From Tyzzerella sp. (GTDB lineage: Bacteria > Bacillota > Clostridia > Lachnospirales > Lachnospiraceae), in assembly GCA_017465565.1 (NCBI GenBank), contig JAFTWA010000008.1, positions 1 to 64,000 of the forward strand: 64,000 bases of DNA, written 5' to 3'. Positions 49,994-59,547 of the stretch are shown here, in pieces. The position numbers and the translations under genes were made by a program. The notes beneath the pieces were generated by a model. It made no database searches and had not been told where the DNA came from. It was given only the letters and a program-made list of their open reading frames with translations. Each line of letters starts with the position of its first letter. Position 1 is the stretch's first letter.

Positions 49994-52012
49994 ATGATGT
50001 CAAAGGTATATATCGAAAACTATCCAATTCCATCCGCTTCAATGGGGAGTGAAAATCCACTTCCAGATATTAAAAACAATACATATATACATGCACAGAT
50101 AGAAACCACGTCTGCCATTACAGAGGAAGAAAAGCAGCGAATTGGTACGGGAATGATATCAACACTTCTGCCATATACGATACAGGATAGATATGACCGT
50201 CATTATAAAGAGAAAATATATCAGGCTGTTATTCTTGAAAATGATTATTTGAAAGCGGTCTTTTTACCTGAATTAGGGGGAAGACTCTGGTCATTAATTG
50301 ACAAGGAAAAAAATAAAGAACTACTTTATCGAAATCCTGTATTTCAACCAGGAAATTTGGCACTACGCAATGCATGGTTTAGTGGAGGGGTGGAGTTTAA
50401 TGTATCCATTAAAGGTCATAATCCGCTAACCTGTTCGCCAATTTTTGCGCGCAAAATTATGATGGAAGATGGCAGTGAAGGCGTCCGACTCTATGAGTAT
50501 GAACGAATCCGAGGTGTAGCATATAGTTTGGATGCGTGGATTCCAAAGGATTCTCATATGCTTTACATTCGTCCACGTATTGAAAATAGAAAAGATAAAA
50601 ATATCTGGATGTACTGGTGGTCAAATATTGCAGTCCCACAGACGGAAGAGACACGTGTTATTGTTCCGGCCAACGAAATGTTCATTAATTATTTTGGAAA
50701 TGATCATTATATTTTAGATTCTGTTGATAGTGTGCCATATGCATTCGGTTCAGATATTAGTTATCCAACGCGTGTGCACCGTTCATTGGACTTTTTTTAC
50801 AAAATTCCAAAAGAACACAGAAAATGGATTGCAGCAGTAGATGGTAATGGATATGGATTGATTCAGTGTTCAACAAAAGAGATGCTTGGACGCAAACTTT
50901 TTGTCTGGGGTGCAGGTGCAGGTGGAAAGAATTGGAATCAATATTTGTCAGATGGCAGCAATGAAGGATACATTGAAATTCAGGCAGGGCTTGCTTATAC
51001 ACAATTAGAACATATTCCGATGGATGCAAATGATACATGGAGTTGGTTAGAAGCCTATGGTTCTGTGGAAGTATCGTCAGAAAAAGCTCATGGAGAATGG
51101 AAGGAAGCACAAGATGCTGTAGAAACAGAATTGGATAAAAAATTTCCACATGGTATGGATGAGATGCTCAATCGGGAATTGAACCGAAAAACTTATGAAG
51201 GTGAGCTTCTTATGTTTGGTTCGGGCTGGGGTGCTTTGGAGAATCTTATCCGCAGTGAGGAGGGTGAATTGTCTTTATCGGATAACTGTATTTTCCCGGA
51301 AGAGTCACTGACCGATATGCAGGAGGAATGGGTTGTTTTATTAAAAGAGAATAGATTTCCTGAGCGGCCTGTTCATGAAGAACCCAAAGGCTATCTTGTT
51401 GATGAGAAATGGAAACTTTATTTGCAAGAAGCAATGGAAATAGAAGAAAACAAACATTGGTATTCTTATATGCATCTAGGTGTTATGGAATATGCATTGG
51501 GAAATGTAGAAGCAGCCCGCACATATATGGAACGCTCTCTGGAGTGTAAAGAGAACGCATGGGCAGCACGTAATTTATCCATGCTGTGGAAAAATGAATA
51601 TCAAGATATTGAGAAAGCAGTTTATTATATCCAAAGAGCAGTTTCAAGTAATCGTATATGCAGAGGCATTTTATTGGACGCAGCAACCGTTCTTCTGACA
51701 GCGAATAAAAGTGATGAATGGCTCTCACTCTATAATTGTCTGTCAGAAGATTTAAGAAGCGATGGCAGATTGAAATTTAATACAGCATTGGCTCACATGC
51801 AGAAAAAGCAATATAAAGAAGCTTCAAAGTATTTAAATGATAATTTAGTGATGCCCGATATCAAAGAAGGGGATACAGCAATTTCAGATGTTTGGCAAGA
51901 ACTTTACAGTCATATTGTGGCAGAAGAATTACAAACAACAGATTCAATGTTGATTCAGCGTACTGTGGAGGAAAAATATCCGCTTGGCAGGTTGGATTTT
52001 CGGACACATTAA
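49994..52012 (+). CDS. DUF5107 protein with TPR-like C-terminus
   Basis: 672-residue cytoplasmic protein. The N-terminal about 330 residues match DUF5107, a galactose-mutarotase-like beta-supersandwich (VILENDYLKAVFLPELGGRLWSLIDKEKNKELLYRNPVFQPGNLALRNAWFSGGVEFN). The C-terminal half consists of helical pairs resembling tetratricopeptide repeats (MHLGVMEYALGNVEAARTYMERSLECK; AVYYIQRAVSSN; LAHMQKKQYKEASKYL). DUF5107 proteins occur in polysaccharide loci and are suspected glycosidases or sugar-binding proteins; no activity can be read here. It lies 22 bp before a propeller glycosidase. Confidence 0.75.
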   Translation: MMSKVYIENYPIPSASMGSENPLPDIKNNTYIHAQIETTSAITEEEKQRIGTGMISTLLPYTIQDRYDRHYKEKIYQAVILENDYLKAVFLPELGGRLWSLIDKEKNKELLYRNPVFQPGNLALRNAWFSGGVEFNVSIKGHNPLTCSPIFARKIMMEDGSEGVRLYEYERIRGVAYSLDAWIPKDSHMLYIRPRIENRKDKNIWMYWWSNIAVPQTEETRVIVPANEMFINYFGNDHYILDSVDSVPYAFGSDISYPTRVHRSLDFFYKIPKEHRKWIAAVDGNGYGLIQCSTKEMLGRKLFVWGAGAGGKNWNQYLSDGSNEGYIEIQAGLAYTQLEHIPMDANDTWSWLEAYGSVEVSSEKAHGEWKEAQDAVETELDKKFPHGMDEMLNRELNRKTYEGELLMFGSGWGALENLIRSEEGELSLSDNCIFPEESLTDMQEEWVVLLKENRFPERPVHEEPKGYLVDEKWKLYLQEAMEIEENKHWYSYMHLGVMEYALGNVEAARTYMERSLECKENAWAARNLSMLWKNEYQDIEKAVYYIQRAVSSNRICRGILLDAATVLLTANKSDEWLSLYNCLSEDLRSDGRLKFNTALAHMQKKQYKEASKYLNDNLVMPDIKEGDTAISDVWQELYSHIVAEELQTTDSMLIQRTVEEKYPLGRLDFRTH

Positions 52013-52034
52013 ATCATTGGAAGGAGAATGAAAA

Positions 52035-52967
52035 ATGTTAGTGTATGGACTTAAAAATTTTAGAATTAATGACTCATGGTATTGCAAAGAAGGGGATACC
52101 TATCATGCATTTTTTCTTCAGACACATAGGTCAGGTGAACCGCAAAGCTGTGGACATATGATTTCCAAGGATTTAGTCCACTGGAGTTATAAGGGTGTCG
52201 TGCTGGAAGGTGAGAAAGGTACATGGAATGATGTTGGAATTGCAACAGGAAGCGTGGCAAAACATAACGGACGTTGGTATATGCTTTATACGGGTGTGGC
52301 AAGTGGTGAAAACGCAGGCGGTATAGGTGTCGCTGTCAGTGATGATTTAATTACTTGGGAAAAAATAGGCAATGGACCGATAATCAAACTTGGTTGTCCA
52401 TATCCGTTTGAATGGAATGGCGAGACTGTGTATTGCCATCCACTGGCAGACCCATATATTTATCCAGAACCTGTTGAAGGCGAATATTATATCTTTGTAA
52501 ACAGCCAGGCTGCTCATTATCCGTTTAACAGACGCGCAGCCATGGCAATATTTAAAACTTGTGATTTTAAAACCTTTACACCTTATAAGCTTGCAACACT
52601 TGACGACTGTGACCGTATAGAAACCTGTCAGGTGTGGAAACACAATGACAAATATTATATGTATGGAGGTCGTGTATACGCAAAATTATCTGCGGATGGG
52701 AACGAGAAAATCTTAGGATGGGAGAATGGAAACTGGATTTTTGTATCTGATAACTTTACAGGCCCATACAAACCAATCCAAAAACTAGAATTAATTAGAG
52801 ATGCTGATTTACCAGAAGGAGGTCTTTATATAGCGAAAGTTTTGGAAGATCCTGACGGACAAGAGGTTATGCTTATTAATCATATTCCGTATGGAGCAGT
52901 TGGACCGTATCCTGTACACTATCTGCCGAATCATACAATTGCTTTAGAATATAAAAATAGAGCTTAA
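52035..52967 (+). CDS. GH43/GH32-like beta-propeller glycosidase
   Basis: 310-residue cytoplasmic protein with a five-bladed propeller pattern: YCKEGDTYHAFFLQTH, MISKDLVHWSYKGVVL, WNDVGIATGSVAKHNGRWYMLYTGV, VAVSDDLITWEKIG, HPLADPYIYPEPVEGEYYIFVNSQA and DRIETCQVWKHNDKYYMYGGRVY (Glu candidate acid). Asp in FRINDSW and LADPYI are candidate base and pKa-modulating residues. Shorter than secreted GH43 or GH32 enzymes; no signal. Specificity unclear; beta-fructofuranosides, arabinofuranosides or a GH130-like phosphorolysis are possible. Confidence 0.65.
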   Translation: MLVYGLKNFRINDSWYCKEGDTYHAFFLQTHRSGEPQSCGHMISKDLVHWSYKGVVLEGEKGTWNDVGIATGSVAKHNGRWYMLYTGVASGENAGGIGVAVSDDLITWEKIGNGPIIKLGCPYPFEWNGETVYCHPLADPYIYPEPVEGEYYIFVNSQAAHYPFNRRAAMAIFKTCDFKTFTPYKLATLDDCDRIETCQVWKHNDKYYMYGGRVYAKLSADGNEKILGWENGNWIFVSDNFTGPYKPIQKLELIRDADLPEGGLYIAKVLEDPDGQEVMLINHIPYGAVGPYPVHYLPNHTIALEYKNRA

Positions 52968-52991
52968 ATACGCATTAAAGAGAGAAAAAAT

Positions 52992-53720
52992 ATGCAATTA
53001 AAATTATTTCATAAGGGATTTAACTATTCACAAGACGGTACGGGAAATCGTTTGGTATATCACTTGCAGGGATGTAATTTATCTTGCCCATGGTGTGCAA
53101 ATCCGGAAGGAATGGACGCAGAAGGACCAGATACTTTTACAATGACTATAGAGGAAATGTGTGAAGAAATTGTGCGCTGCAAACCTATGTTTTTTGACGG
53201 GGGTGGCGTGACATTTACCGGAGGAGAAGCAACCTGTCAATTTATTGCTTTGAAAGAGATTTTGACACGATTAAAGAGGATAGGTATATCGACTGCCTTG
53301 GAGACAAATGGAACATCTTCTAAATTACCGGAATTGTTTCCTGTGCTAGATGAGTTGATTATGGATTATAAACATTATGATTCTAAAATACATAAAAAGA
53401 TTATGGGATTAGGGAATGATGTTATAAAAGAAAATTTAGGAAAGGCATTTGTGGAACATCCCAAATTACTAGTGAGAATTCCTTTGATTGGAAAGGTAAA
53501 TGCTTCGGAGTGTGATATAGAACAATTTATAGCATTTTTCAATCAATACCATTTTTTTAATGCACGCTTCGAACTGTTATGTTACCACGAGTACGGAAAA
53601 GCAAAATGGACGAAATGCGGAAAAGAATATATTGTGCAAGATGCATTTGTGCCAGAAAAAACACGGGTAAATTATGAAAACAAAATGCGTATGTGTGGAT
53701 TCAACATAGTTAGGACGTAA
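52992..53720 (+). CDS. glycyl-radical-enzyme activating protein (radical SAM)
   Basis: 242-residue radical SAM enzyme of the PflA type. The [4Fe-4S] motif is C28-x3-C32-x2-C35 (CNLSCPWC), followed by ANPEG, then GGGVTFTGGEATCQF and ALETNGTSS, as in activases of glycyl radical enzymes. No insertion with two further [4Fe-4S] clusters is present, so it is of the short, PFL-activase-like form; activases of dehydratase-type enzymes usually carry that insert. It uses S-adenosylmethionine to create the glycyl radical on its partner, encoded 12 bp downstream. Confidence 0.92.
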   Translation: MQLKLFHKGFNYSQDGTGNRLVYHLQGCNLSCPWCANPEGMDAEGPDTFTMTIEEMCEEIVRCKPMFFDGGGVTFTGGEATCQFIALKEILTRLKRIGISTALETNGTSSKLPELFPVLDELIMDYKHYDSKIHKKIMGLGNDVIKENLGKAFVEHPKLLVRIPLIGKVNASECDIEQFIAFFNQYHFFNARFELLCYHEYGKAKWTKCGKEYIVQDAFVPEKTRVNYENKMRMCGFNIVRT

Positions 53721-53735
53721 AAACAGGAGGATGTG

Positions 53736-56105
53736 ATGATGTATCAAGTATATGAAGCAGAGCAGATTACTGCTATGGCAAAGGATTTATTTAGGGAAGA
53801 AAGATCAAAGAAAAGACTTGATGGTTGGTTTTTAACAAGAGAAATCGTCTGCAATCATGCGCACGAGTGGAATGAATGTTCCAGAGAGATGAGAGCAGCA
53901 AAAGAATTGCGGGCAATTTTGCGAGAATTACCACTTTCTATTAGTGAATATGCAATTTTTGCGGGAAGTCAGTCAGATGCGTTTGCACGTAGCTATGCAC
54001 TAATAAATCCGGCATTTCAGGTGGAAACTTTCTCAGGTTACTGTGACCCAACCGCAGTTTTTAATGATATTGAACCTAATGAAGAATTCACAGAAGAACG
54101 TATTGCACGCGTACGGGATTTCACAAAGGAGTCAGATTATGTGCGTACGTTAACAGAAGTTTATGATAAATATGAAAACTATACTACAGAGGTAGCTTTT
54201 TTTATTGAACAGGTAACTGGACATATTATTCCAGATTTTCGTCCTGTTCTTGCACATGGTTTGGATAGAATTATTACAGTGCTGGAAGAAAAGATTGCAT
54301 CAGAATCGGATAATATAAAAAAAGATAATTTTGAAGCCATGAAGTTGACACTATTGAGTACGATTGATTTGGCAGAACGCTATGCGAACATTGCAAATGA
54401 GCAAAGGAAGACAGCAACACCGAAAAGAGCAGCACAATTGAAATTAATGGAGCAAACGCTTCGAAAAGTACCGAGACAAGGTTGTGATACTCTATATGAA
54501 GCAATTCAATCCTTTATTTTGTTATGGGAAGTTATGTGCTTGGAGCAGGCTCCAAATCCATTTGCTTTTTCTGTAGGAAACGCAGACCGCATTTTTGAAC
54601 CATATAGAGCAAAGGAAAATTTGTCGAGAGAAAATACCGCTGCGTTGTTGAAGCATTTGTTGGTTTTCTATAATGTAGGCGATCGTAGTTGGGCAATTTC
54701 GCAAAATTTGCTTATTAGTGGGAAAGATTTGGACGGAAATGATATGACAAATGAGACATCCTATGCACTCATGGAGGCATACTTGGATATGAATTTACCA
54801 CAACCCATTTTATCTGTGAAATTACATAAGAATACACCAGACGAAATATATGAGGCAATGGGACGTTTCTTCTTTTCTCCAGGAATGTTAACGCCGTCGT
54901 TATTTAATGATGATTCTGTTTTCCAAAATCTAAAAATACATAGAGTAGTAGATGAAGAACTGCCAGATTATGCGGTAGCGGGCTGTCAGGAACCTTTGAT
55001 AATGGGAAAAGACAATGGTAATACAACGAACAGTTGGCTGAATATGGCAAAGATATTGGAACTAACATTAAATAGTGGTAAATCCATGATTACTGGAAAG
55101 ACAATTGAAGCAACGGAAGAATTTCCGGCTTTGGAGTTACTCCAAAATATTCGGGAACGTTTTTATGAAAATATAGAACAATATATTAATTTAATGTGTG
55201 AAGCAGCAAACGGAGCATCAAAAGCAATCAGTTATCTTCCGGTTCCGTTTTTGAGCATATTCATGGGTGGAACTGAGACGGGATATGATATGCGTGATAC
55301 AGAGCATCAGGGAACACCATATAACGGAAGCGGTTGTTTGATTCATGGTTTAAGTGTTGTGGCAGATTCCTTTATTGCGATTGATAAACTGTTAGTTGAA
55401 CGTCCAGAAGAAGCGGAGAATCTATTGAAGGCTTTGAAGGTGAATTTTGAAGGATATGAGGAACTGCATGCATTTTTGAAATCTGCACCAAAATTCGGGA
55501 ATAACGTTCCAGAAGTGGACAAAGAAGCATGTATTGTTGTAACGAAGGTTTCAGATATGGTAACTGCACATAAAAATTATTTGGGTAATCCATTCCGTGC
55601 TGACTGGGCAAGTCCGACAACTCATTTGACATATGGATATTGGGTTGCCGCAACACCAGATGGACGTAAGGCGCGTGAACAATTGAACTATGGAGTAGAC
55701 CCATTGTTCGGAGATGCAGACCAAGGTATGGGATTTCGTATGTTATCTAATATGAGATTACCATTTGATAAGATGGATGGAGGATATGCATCACACTTTG
55801 GTATTAATCCAAAAATGTTTCATTCGCCGACATTAGAAGGAAAAGGACTTGATTTTGCAAAACGTGTAATAAAACCATTGTTCTTTAATGAGAAAAATAC
55901 AGCAAAAGTAGCACCGTTTTATTTGTATGTCAATGTAACTACTCCGGAGACACTTCGAAAAGTGTTGGCAGAACCGAAAAAGTATGCACCAACAGGTGTT
56001 TATATTATGAGAATTCATGGCACATTTGTGAATTTCCTTGACCTGTCTCCAGATATTCAGCAAGACATTATCAAACGCCTGGATTTAGAATCAACAAAAA
56101 TGTAG
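53736..56105 (+). CDS. glycyl radical enzyme of unassigned function
   Basis: About 789 residues (the open frame also offers GTG at 53733; AGGAGG ends at 53730, so ATG 53736 or 53739 is likelier). The active-site cysteine motif is AGCQEPLIMG (Cys near 417, Glu two residues later), the Cys-x-Glu pattern of dehydratase/lyase-type members rather than the Cys-Cys of pyruvate formate-lyase. ATPDGRKAREQLNYGVDPLFG is the usual family motif near the C-terminal domain. The radical loop reads RIHGTFVNFLDLS (Gly near 762), where most family members have RVxGY/F/W. Oxygen-sensitive, needs the adjacent activase. Set among glycosidases and sugar kinases, so a sugar-derived substrate is suspected; no known subclass recognised. 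Confidence 0.85.
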   Translation: MMYQVYEAEQITAMAKDLFREERSKKRLDGWFLTREIVCNHAHEWNECSREMRAAKELRAILRELPLSISEYAIFAGSQSDAFARSYALINPAFQVETFSGYCDPTAVFNDIEPNEEFTEERIARVRDFTKESDYVRTLTEVYDKYENYTTEVAFFIEQVTGHIIPDFRPVLAHGLDRIITVLEEKIASESDNIKKDNFEAMKLTLLSTIDLAERYANIANEQRKTATPKRAAQLKLMEQTLRKVPRQGCDTLYEAIQSFILLWEVMCLEQAPNPFAFSVGNADRIFEPYRAKENLSRENTAALLKHLLVFYNVGDRSWAISQNLLISGKDLDGNDMTNETSYALMEAYLDMNLPQPILSVKLHKNTPDEIYEAMGRFFFSPGMLTPSLFNDDSVFQNLKIHRVVDEELPDYAVAGCQEPLIMGKDNGNTTNSWLNMAKILELTLNSGKSMITGKTIEATEEFPALELLQNIRERFYENIEQYINLMCEAANGASKAISYLPVPFLSIFMGGTETGYDMRDTEHQGTPYNGSGCLIHGLSVVADSFIAIDKLLVERPEEAENLLKALKVNFEGYEELHAFLKSAPKFGNNVPEVDKEACIVVTKVSDMVTAHKNYLGNPFRADWASPTTHLTYGYWVAATPDGRKAREQLNYGVDPLFGDADQGMGFRMLSNMRLPFDKMDGGYASHFGINPKMFHSPTLEGKGLDFAKRVIKPLFFNEKNTAKVAPFYLYVNVTTPETLRKVLAEPKKYAPTGVYIMRIHGTFVNFLDLSPDIQQDIIKRLDLESTKM

Positions 56106-56117
56106 GAAGGTGACTTT

Positions 56118-57482
56118 ATGCAGATTATAGGTTTAGACATAGGGACTACATCCGTGTGTGGGATCTGTTGTGATACACATACTGGGGAAATCATAGAGAC
56201 AATAACGCTTTCGAATAAAGCAGGCATTACGGGTACTTATGCGTGGGAAAAATTACAGGATGCCCGTGTGCTTGTGGATACGGTAAAAGAGATAACGTGT
56301 ATGTTACTGGAAAAATCGCAGAATGTGTGTAGCATCGGCATCACGGGACAGATGCATGGTATTGTGTATTTGGATGAAAAGGGAGAACCTGTGAGCCCGT
56401 TATACACATGGCAGGATGGGAGAGGTGACCAGCCGTATAAAGAAGGAAAGACATATGCAGAATGGCTGTATGAAAAGACTGGCTATTCGTTAGCGACAGG
56501 ATATGGAGCGGTTACGCATTTTTACAATGTAATAAATGGATTGGTGCCGGATACCGCTAACACTTTCTGTACCATTCATGACTTGGCAGCGATGGTGCTT
56601 TCGGGTGCTGCTCGTCCGTTGTTACATCCATCGGACGCTGCAAGCTTTGGACTTTATGATTTGCGCATGCATCAATTTGATGCAGAGGCAATACGAAAAG
56701 CGAGTATGAATCCAGATTTCTTTCCGAAAGTCAAAGACGGTTATCAGATGATAGGAAAAACAAAAGAAGGAATTCCTGTTTCCGTGGCGATTGGAGATAA
56801 TCAGGCAAGTGTACTTGGTTCCGTCAGTGATATGGAAAACAGTATTTTGATAAATGTGGGAACCGGCAGTCAGATTTCTTGCGTCATAAAGGGAGTACCG
56901 GAATACTGTGATATGGATTGCCGTCCTTTGGTTGAAGGGTTTTATTTACTAGTAGGTTCTTCGCTGTGTGGTGGGCGTGCATATGCGATATTAGAAAGGT
57001 TTTTGCGGGAGGTTGCTATACTAGTGACAGATTCAAAAGTAGATAGTGCCTATCCTGCTATGAATCGAGTAATGGAAGCATACGTAACACAAAAGCAGCC
57101 TCTGGTTGTGGATACCAAGTTTAGTGGAACGAGACTGGAGCCGAACAGAAGAGGAACTATCAGCAATGTTGATATTGAAAATTTGACGATGCCTAACTTA
57201 TGTGATGGTGTCATGAACGGTATGGTGGAAGAGTTATTTGAACTGTACCGACAGATGAAACCATTTCTGGAAAGTACTCCAATAAAAATGGTCGGTTCTG
57301 GAAATGGAATTCGATTAAACAAACAACTCGCAAAACGATTTTCTGACATATTTAATATGCCATTGGCAATTCCAAAGCACAGGGAAGAAGCTGCTTTCGG
57401 TGCGGCAATATTTGGATTTATAGCATTGAAGGGAAATTCAAACATAAAAGAAATACAGAAATTGATACAGTATATTCAATAA
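56118..57482 (+). CDS. FGGY-family carbohydrate kinase (sedoheptulokinase-like)
   Basis: 454-residue FGGY kinase: IIGLDIGTTSVCGICCD phosphate motif, SIGITGQMHGIVYLDEKGEPVSPLYTWQDGRG, AIGDNQASVLGSV, NVGTGSQISCV, and C-terminal MVGSGNGIRLNKQLAKRFSDIF. The MHGIVYLD and WQDGRG forms are those of sedoheptulokinase-like members, but FGGY kinases change specificity easily. It follows the glycyl radical enzyme by 12 bp and may phosphorylate a ketose produced in the pathway. Confidence 0.82.
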   Translation: MQIIGLDIGTTSVCGICCDTHTGEIIETITLSNKAGITGTYAWEKLQDARVLVDTVKEITCMLLEKSQNVCSIGITGQMHGIVYLDEKGEPVSPLYTWQDGRGDQPYKEGKTYAEWLYEKTGYSLATGYGAVTHFYNVINGLVPDTANTFCTIHDLAAMVLSGAARPLLHPSDAASFGLYDLRMHQFDAEAIRKASMNPDFFPKVKDGYQMIGKTKEGIPVSVAIGDNQASVLGSVSDMENSILINVGTGSQISCVIKGVPEYCDMDCRPLVEGFYLLVGSSLCGGRAYAILERFLREVAILVTDSKVDSAYPAMNRVMEAYVTQKQPLVVDTKFSGTRLEPNRRGTISNVDIENLTMPNLCDGVMNGMVEELFELYRQMKPFLESTPIKMVGSGNGIRLNKQLAKRFSDIFNMPLAIPKHREEAAFGAAIFGFIALKGNSNIKEIQKLIQYIQ

Positions 57483-57498
57483 TGGGGAGGTGCCTGAA

Positions 57499-59547
57499 AT
57501 GAGTGGAAAACAATTTCCATATTTGGAAGAAAAAGAAAACAGTGTCAAGGTGCAAACTTATGGACGTACTTATACTTATGACAAAGCAGTATTGCCGACT
57601 TCCATTATCTCACAAGGAAAAGAACTTCTTTCACGTCCTGTGAATTTTGTTTTAAAAGCAAATGGAAAAGATATGATATTTGAACCGGCTCTGGTGCTTC
57701 CAACAGAGTATTCGCAAGAGGGATGTACCGTAGTTGCAACCATGGAAAGTGAGTTGTTTTTTGTAAATACTATGATCACAACAGAAGAAGATGGCTGTGC
57801 ATTTGTGAATGTATCCTTGATGCCAAAAGGCTTTACAGTAAGACAAATTTTTGGCTTGGAACCAATGCAATATCATGAGCGTTTGGTGGAACATTTTTGG
57901 CTGGATATTCCGATACAAAAAGATGTGACGATGTTTTATCATGTGTCACCAGACAGCATTTTGCTTGGTGATTTTCCAAAGGATGCGAAGAAAGAATTAT
58001 TATTTGCAGACTTTATTCCAAAGGGAGGATTTGCTACTAACTTTACTTCGCAGGTAATGCTCTGTGGAGAAGAAGTTGGTCTTGGTGTTTTTTTTACGAC
58101 TAGAGAAGGATGGAATATTGCAGATAAAAGTCGTGCAATAGAAGTGCTTGAACGGGAAGATGAATATATTATACGCGTGCATTTTCTGGATGGCTCTCCA
58201 AAAGCATGGGGTGAGTCTTGTAAGAATGCTGAGATTGCAACGCAATTAATTCCAGTCACGTTTAAATTTGGATTTATGGCAACTCCAATGAAGGAGTTGC
58301 CAAAACGCCCATTTGTTGAGCGTAGCTTCCATGTGGATTGTTTTAAAAAGATTACGACAGATTATGAAGTGTATTTTTCAAATCCAGTAGTTGCAGGAAG
58401 TGATGAAATAGGGTTCGACCGGATACAACGTCTGGGAGTCAAAACATTATATATTCATGAGAAGTGGAACGATATGCAGAATTCCCCAATATTGACGGAT
58501 AGAACAAAAAGAAGGCTAAGTTATATCGTTCAAGAATGTCACAAACGTGGCATCAAAGTAATACCATACTTTGGATTTGAGTTGTCATCCTTATCTCCTT
58601 ATTTTGCAGAATATGGACGTAAAATGTTGTGTTTGACAAGTCCGGCTGCAGAAACTATGGGCAGTTGGAATCGTTGGCCGGCGCAGCGGGCACTTAGAGT
58701 TTGTCAAAGTGGTCCATGGGGAGAAAAATTTGTGGAGGGTGTCAAACGCATCGTAGAAGAATTTGATTTGGATGGACTGTATTTAGATTGTATGTATGGA
58801 GCATTTGAATGCGGTAATCTGGAGCACGGTTGTGGCTTTATCGAAGATGGAGAAATTGTTGAAACATTTACGAGCGAGGGTGTGCGAAAAACAGTCAAAG
58901 GATTATATCGTTTCATACAGGAGAGAGGCGGTGTGATTAACTGTCATGGATTTGGTGCAATGACATTGCCTGCGCTTTACTATTGTTCCACACTCTGGGA
59001 AGGAGAGAATTTTCAAAGTATGTTTATGCAAGGTTCGCTTTCTAAAATGCCGGAAGGACACTTGCGGGCATTATATACAGGTGTAAATTTTGGTATCCCA
59101 GTGTATTCGCTATGCTATTCTAATCCACCAAAATGGACTTATAGCAACGCGATTTCAATGGCACTCTTACATAATTCTATGCCAAAGCCAGTGGATATAG
59201 GGGAGCCATTAGAAGAAACTTCAAAAATTTGGGATATATACGATGCTTTTCCATTTGAAGATTCAGAATGGCATCCATATTTCCATAACGATGTCGTTCA
59301 GGTCTCTCATGCAGAAATTAAAGTGAGTTATTATGAAACAGAAGAAGAAGTATTGGCTGTGTGCGCCAGCACAGAGAGAGATTTTTCAGGCACAGTGGAG
59401 CTTAATTTTACAGCATTGAATTTATATGAAATTGAGAATGCGATGACAGGAGAATTCATCACTAGAGATGGAACACATATCGCTGAATTTGATGGATTTC
59501 AATATTTGTTATTGCGTGGCATGAAAAAGAGACGAGGTGGCGAATAA
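57499..59547 (+). CDS. probable glycoside hydrolase, family not recognised
   Basis: Start set at ATG 57499 (MSGKQFPYLEEKE), 8 bp after GGGGAGG; the GTG at 57490 lies in that site. 682 residues, no signal. The N-terminal 300 residues are beta-rich, as in GH123/DUF6067-type proteins; then a TIM barrel: FDRIQRLGVKTLYIHEKWND, CHKRGIKVIPYFGFELSS, RIVEEFDLDGLYLDCMYGAFE (an Asp pair on a strand, as the nucleophile position in alpha-galactosidase-like barrels), GGVINCHGFGAM and STLWEGENF (acid candidate). A small C-terminal beta domain ends it. Probably a retaining glycosidase. Stop overlaps the GH3 start. Confidence 0.6.
   Translation: MSGKQFPYLEEKENSVKVQTYGRTYTYDKAVLPTSIISQGKELLSRPVNFVLKANGKDMIFEPALVLPTEYSQEGCTVVATMESELFFVNTMITTEEDGCAFVNVSLMPKGFTVRQIFGLEPMQYHERLVEHFWLDIPIQKDVTMFYHVSPDSILLGDFPKDAKKELLFADFIPKGGFATNFTSQVMLCGEEVGLGVFFTTREGWNIADKSRAIEVLEREDEYIIRVHFLDGSPKAWGESCKNAEIATQLIPVTFKFGFMATPMKELPKRPFVERSFHVDCFKKITTDYEVYFSNPVVAGSDEIGFDRIQRLGVKTLYIHEKWNDMQNSPILTDRTKRRLSYIVQECHKRGIKVIPYFGFELSSLSPYFAEYGRKMLCLTSPAAETMGSWNRWPAQRALRVCQSGPWGEKFVEGVKRIVEEFDLDGLYLDCMYGAFECGNLEHGCGFIEDGEIVETFTSEGVRKTVKGLYRFIQERGGVINCHGFGAMTLPALYYCSTLWEGENFQSMFMQGSLSKMPEGHLRALYTGVNFGIPVYSLCYSNPPKWTYSNAISMALLHNSMPKPVDIGEPLEETSKIWDIYDAFPFEDSEWHPYFHNDVVQVSHAEIKVSYYETEEEVLAVCASTERDFSGTVELNFTALNLYEIENAMTGEFITRDGTHIAEFDGFQYLLLRGMKKRRGGE

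Noticed and set aside
54984-54995. Pyruvate formate-lyase as the identity of the glycyl radical enzyme
   Set aside because: The site reads GCQEP with a single Cys and a Glu two residues on, as in dehydratase/lyase members, not the adjacent Cys-Cys pair of pyruvate formate-lyase.
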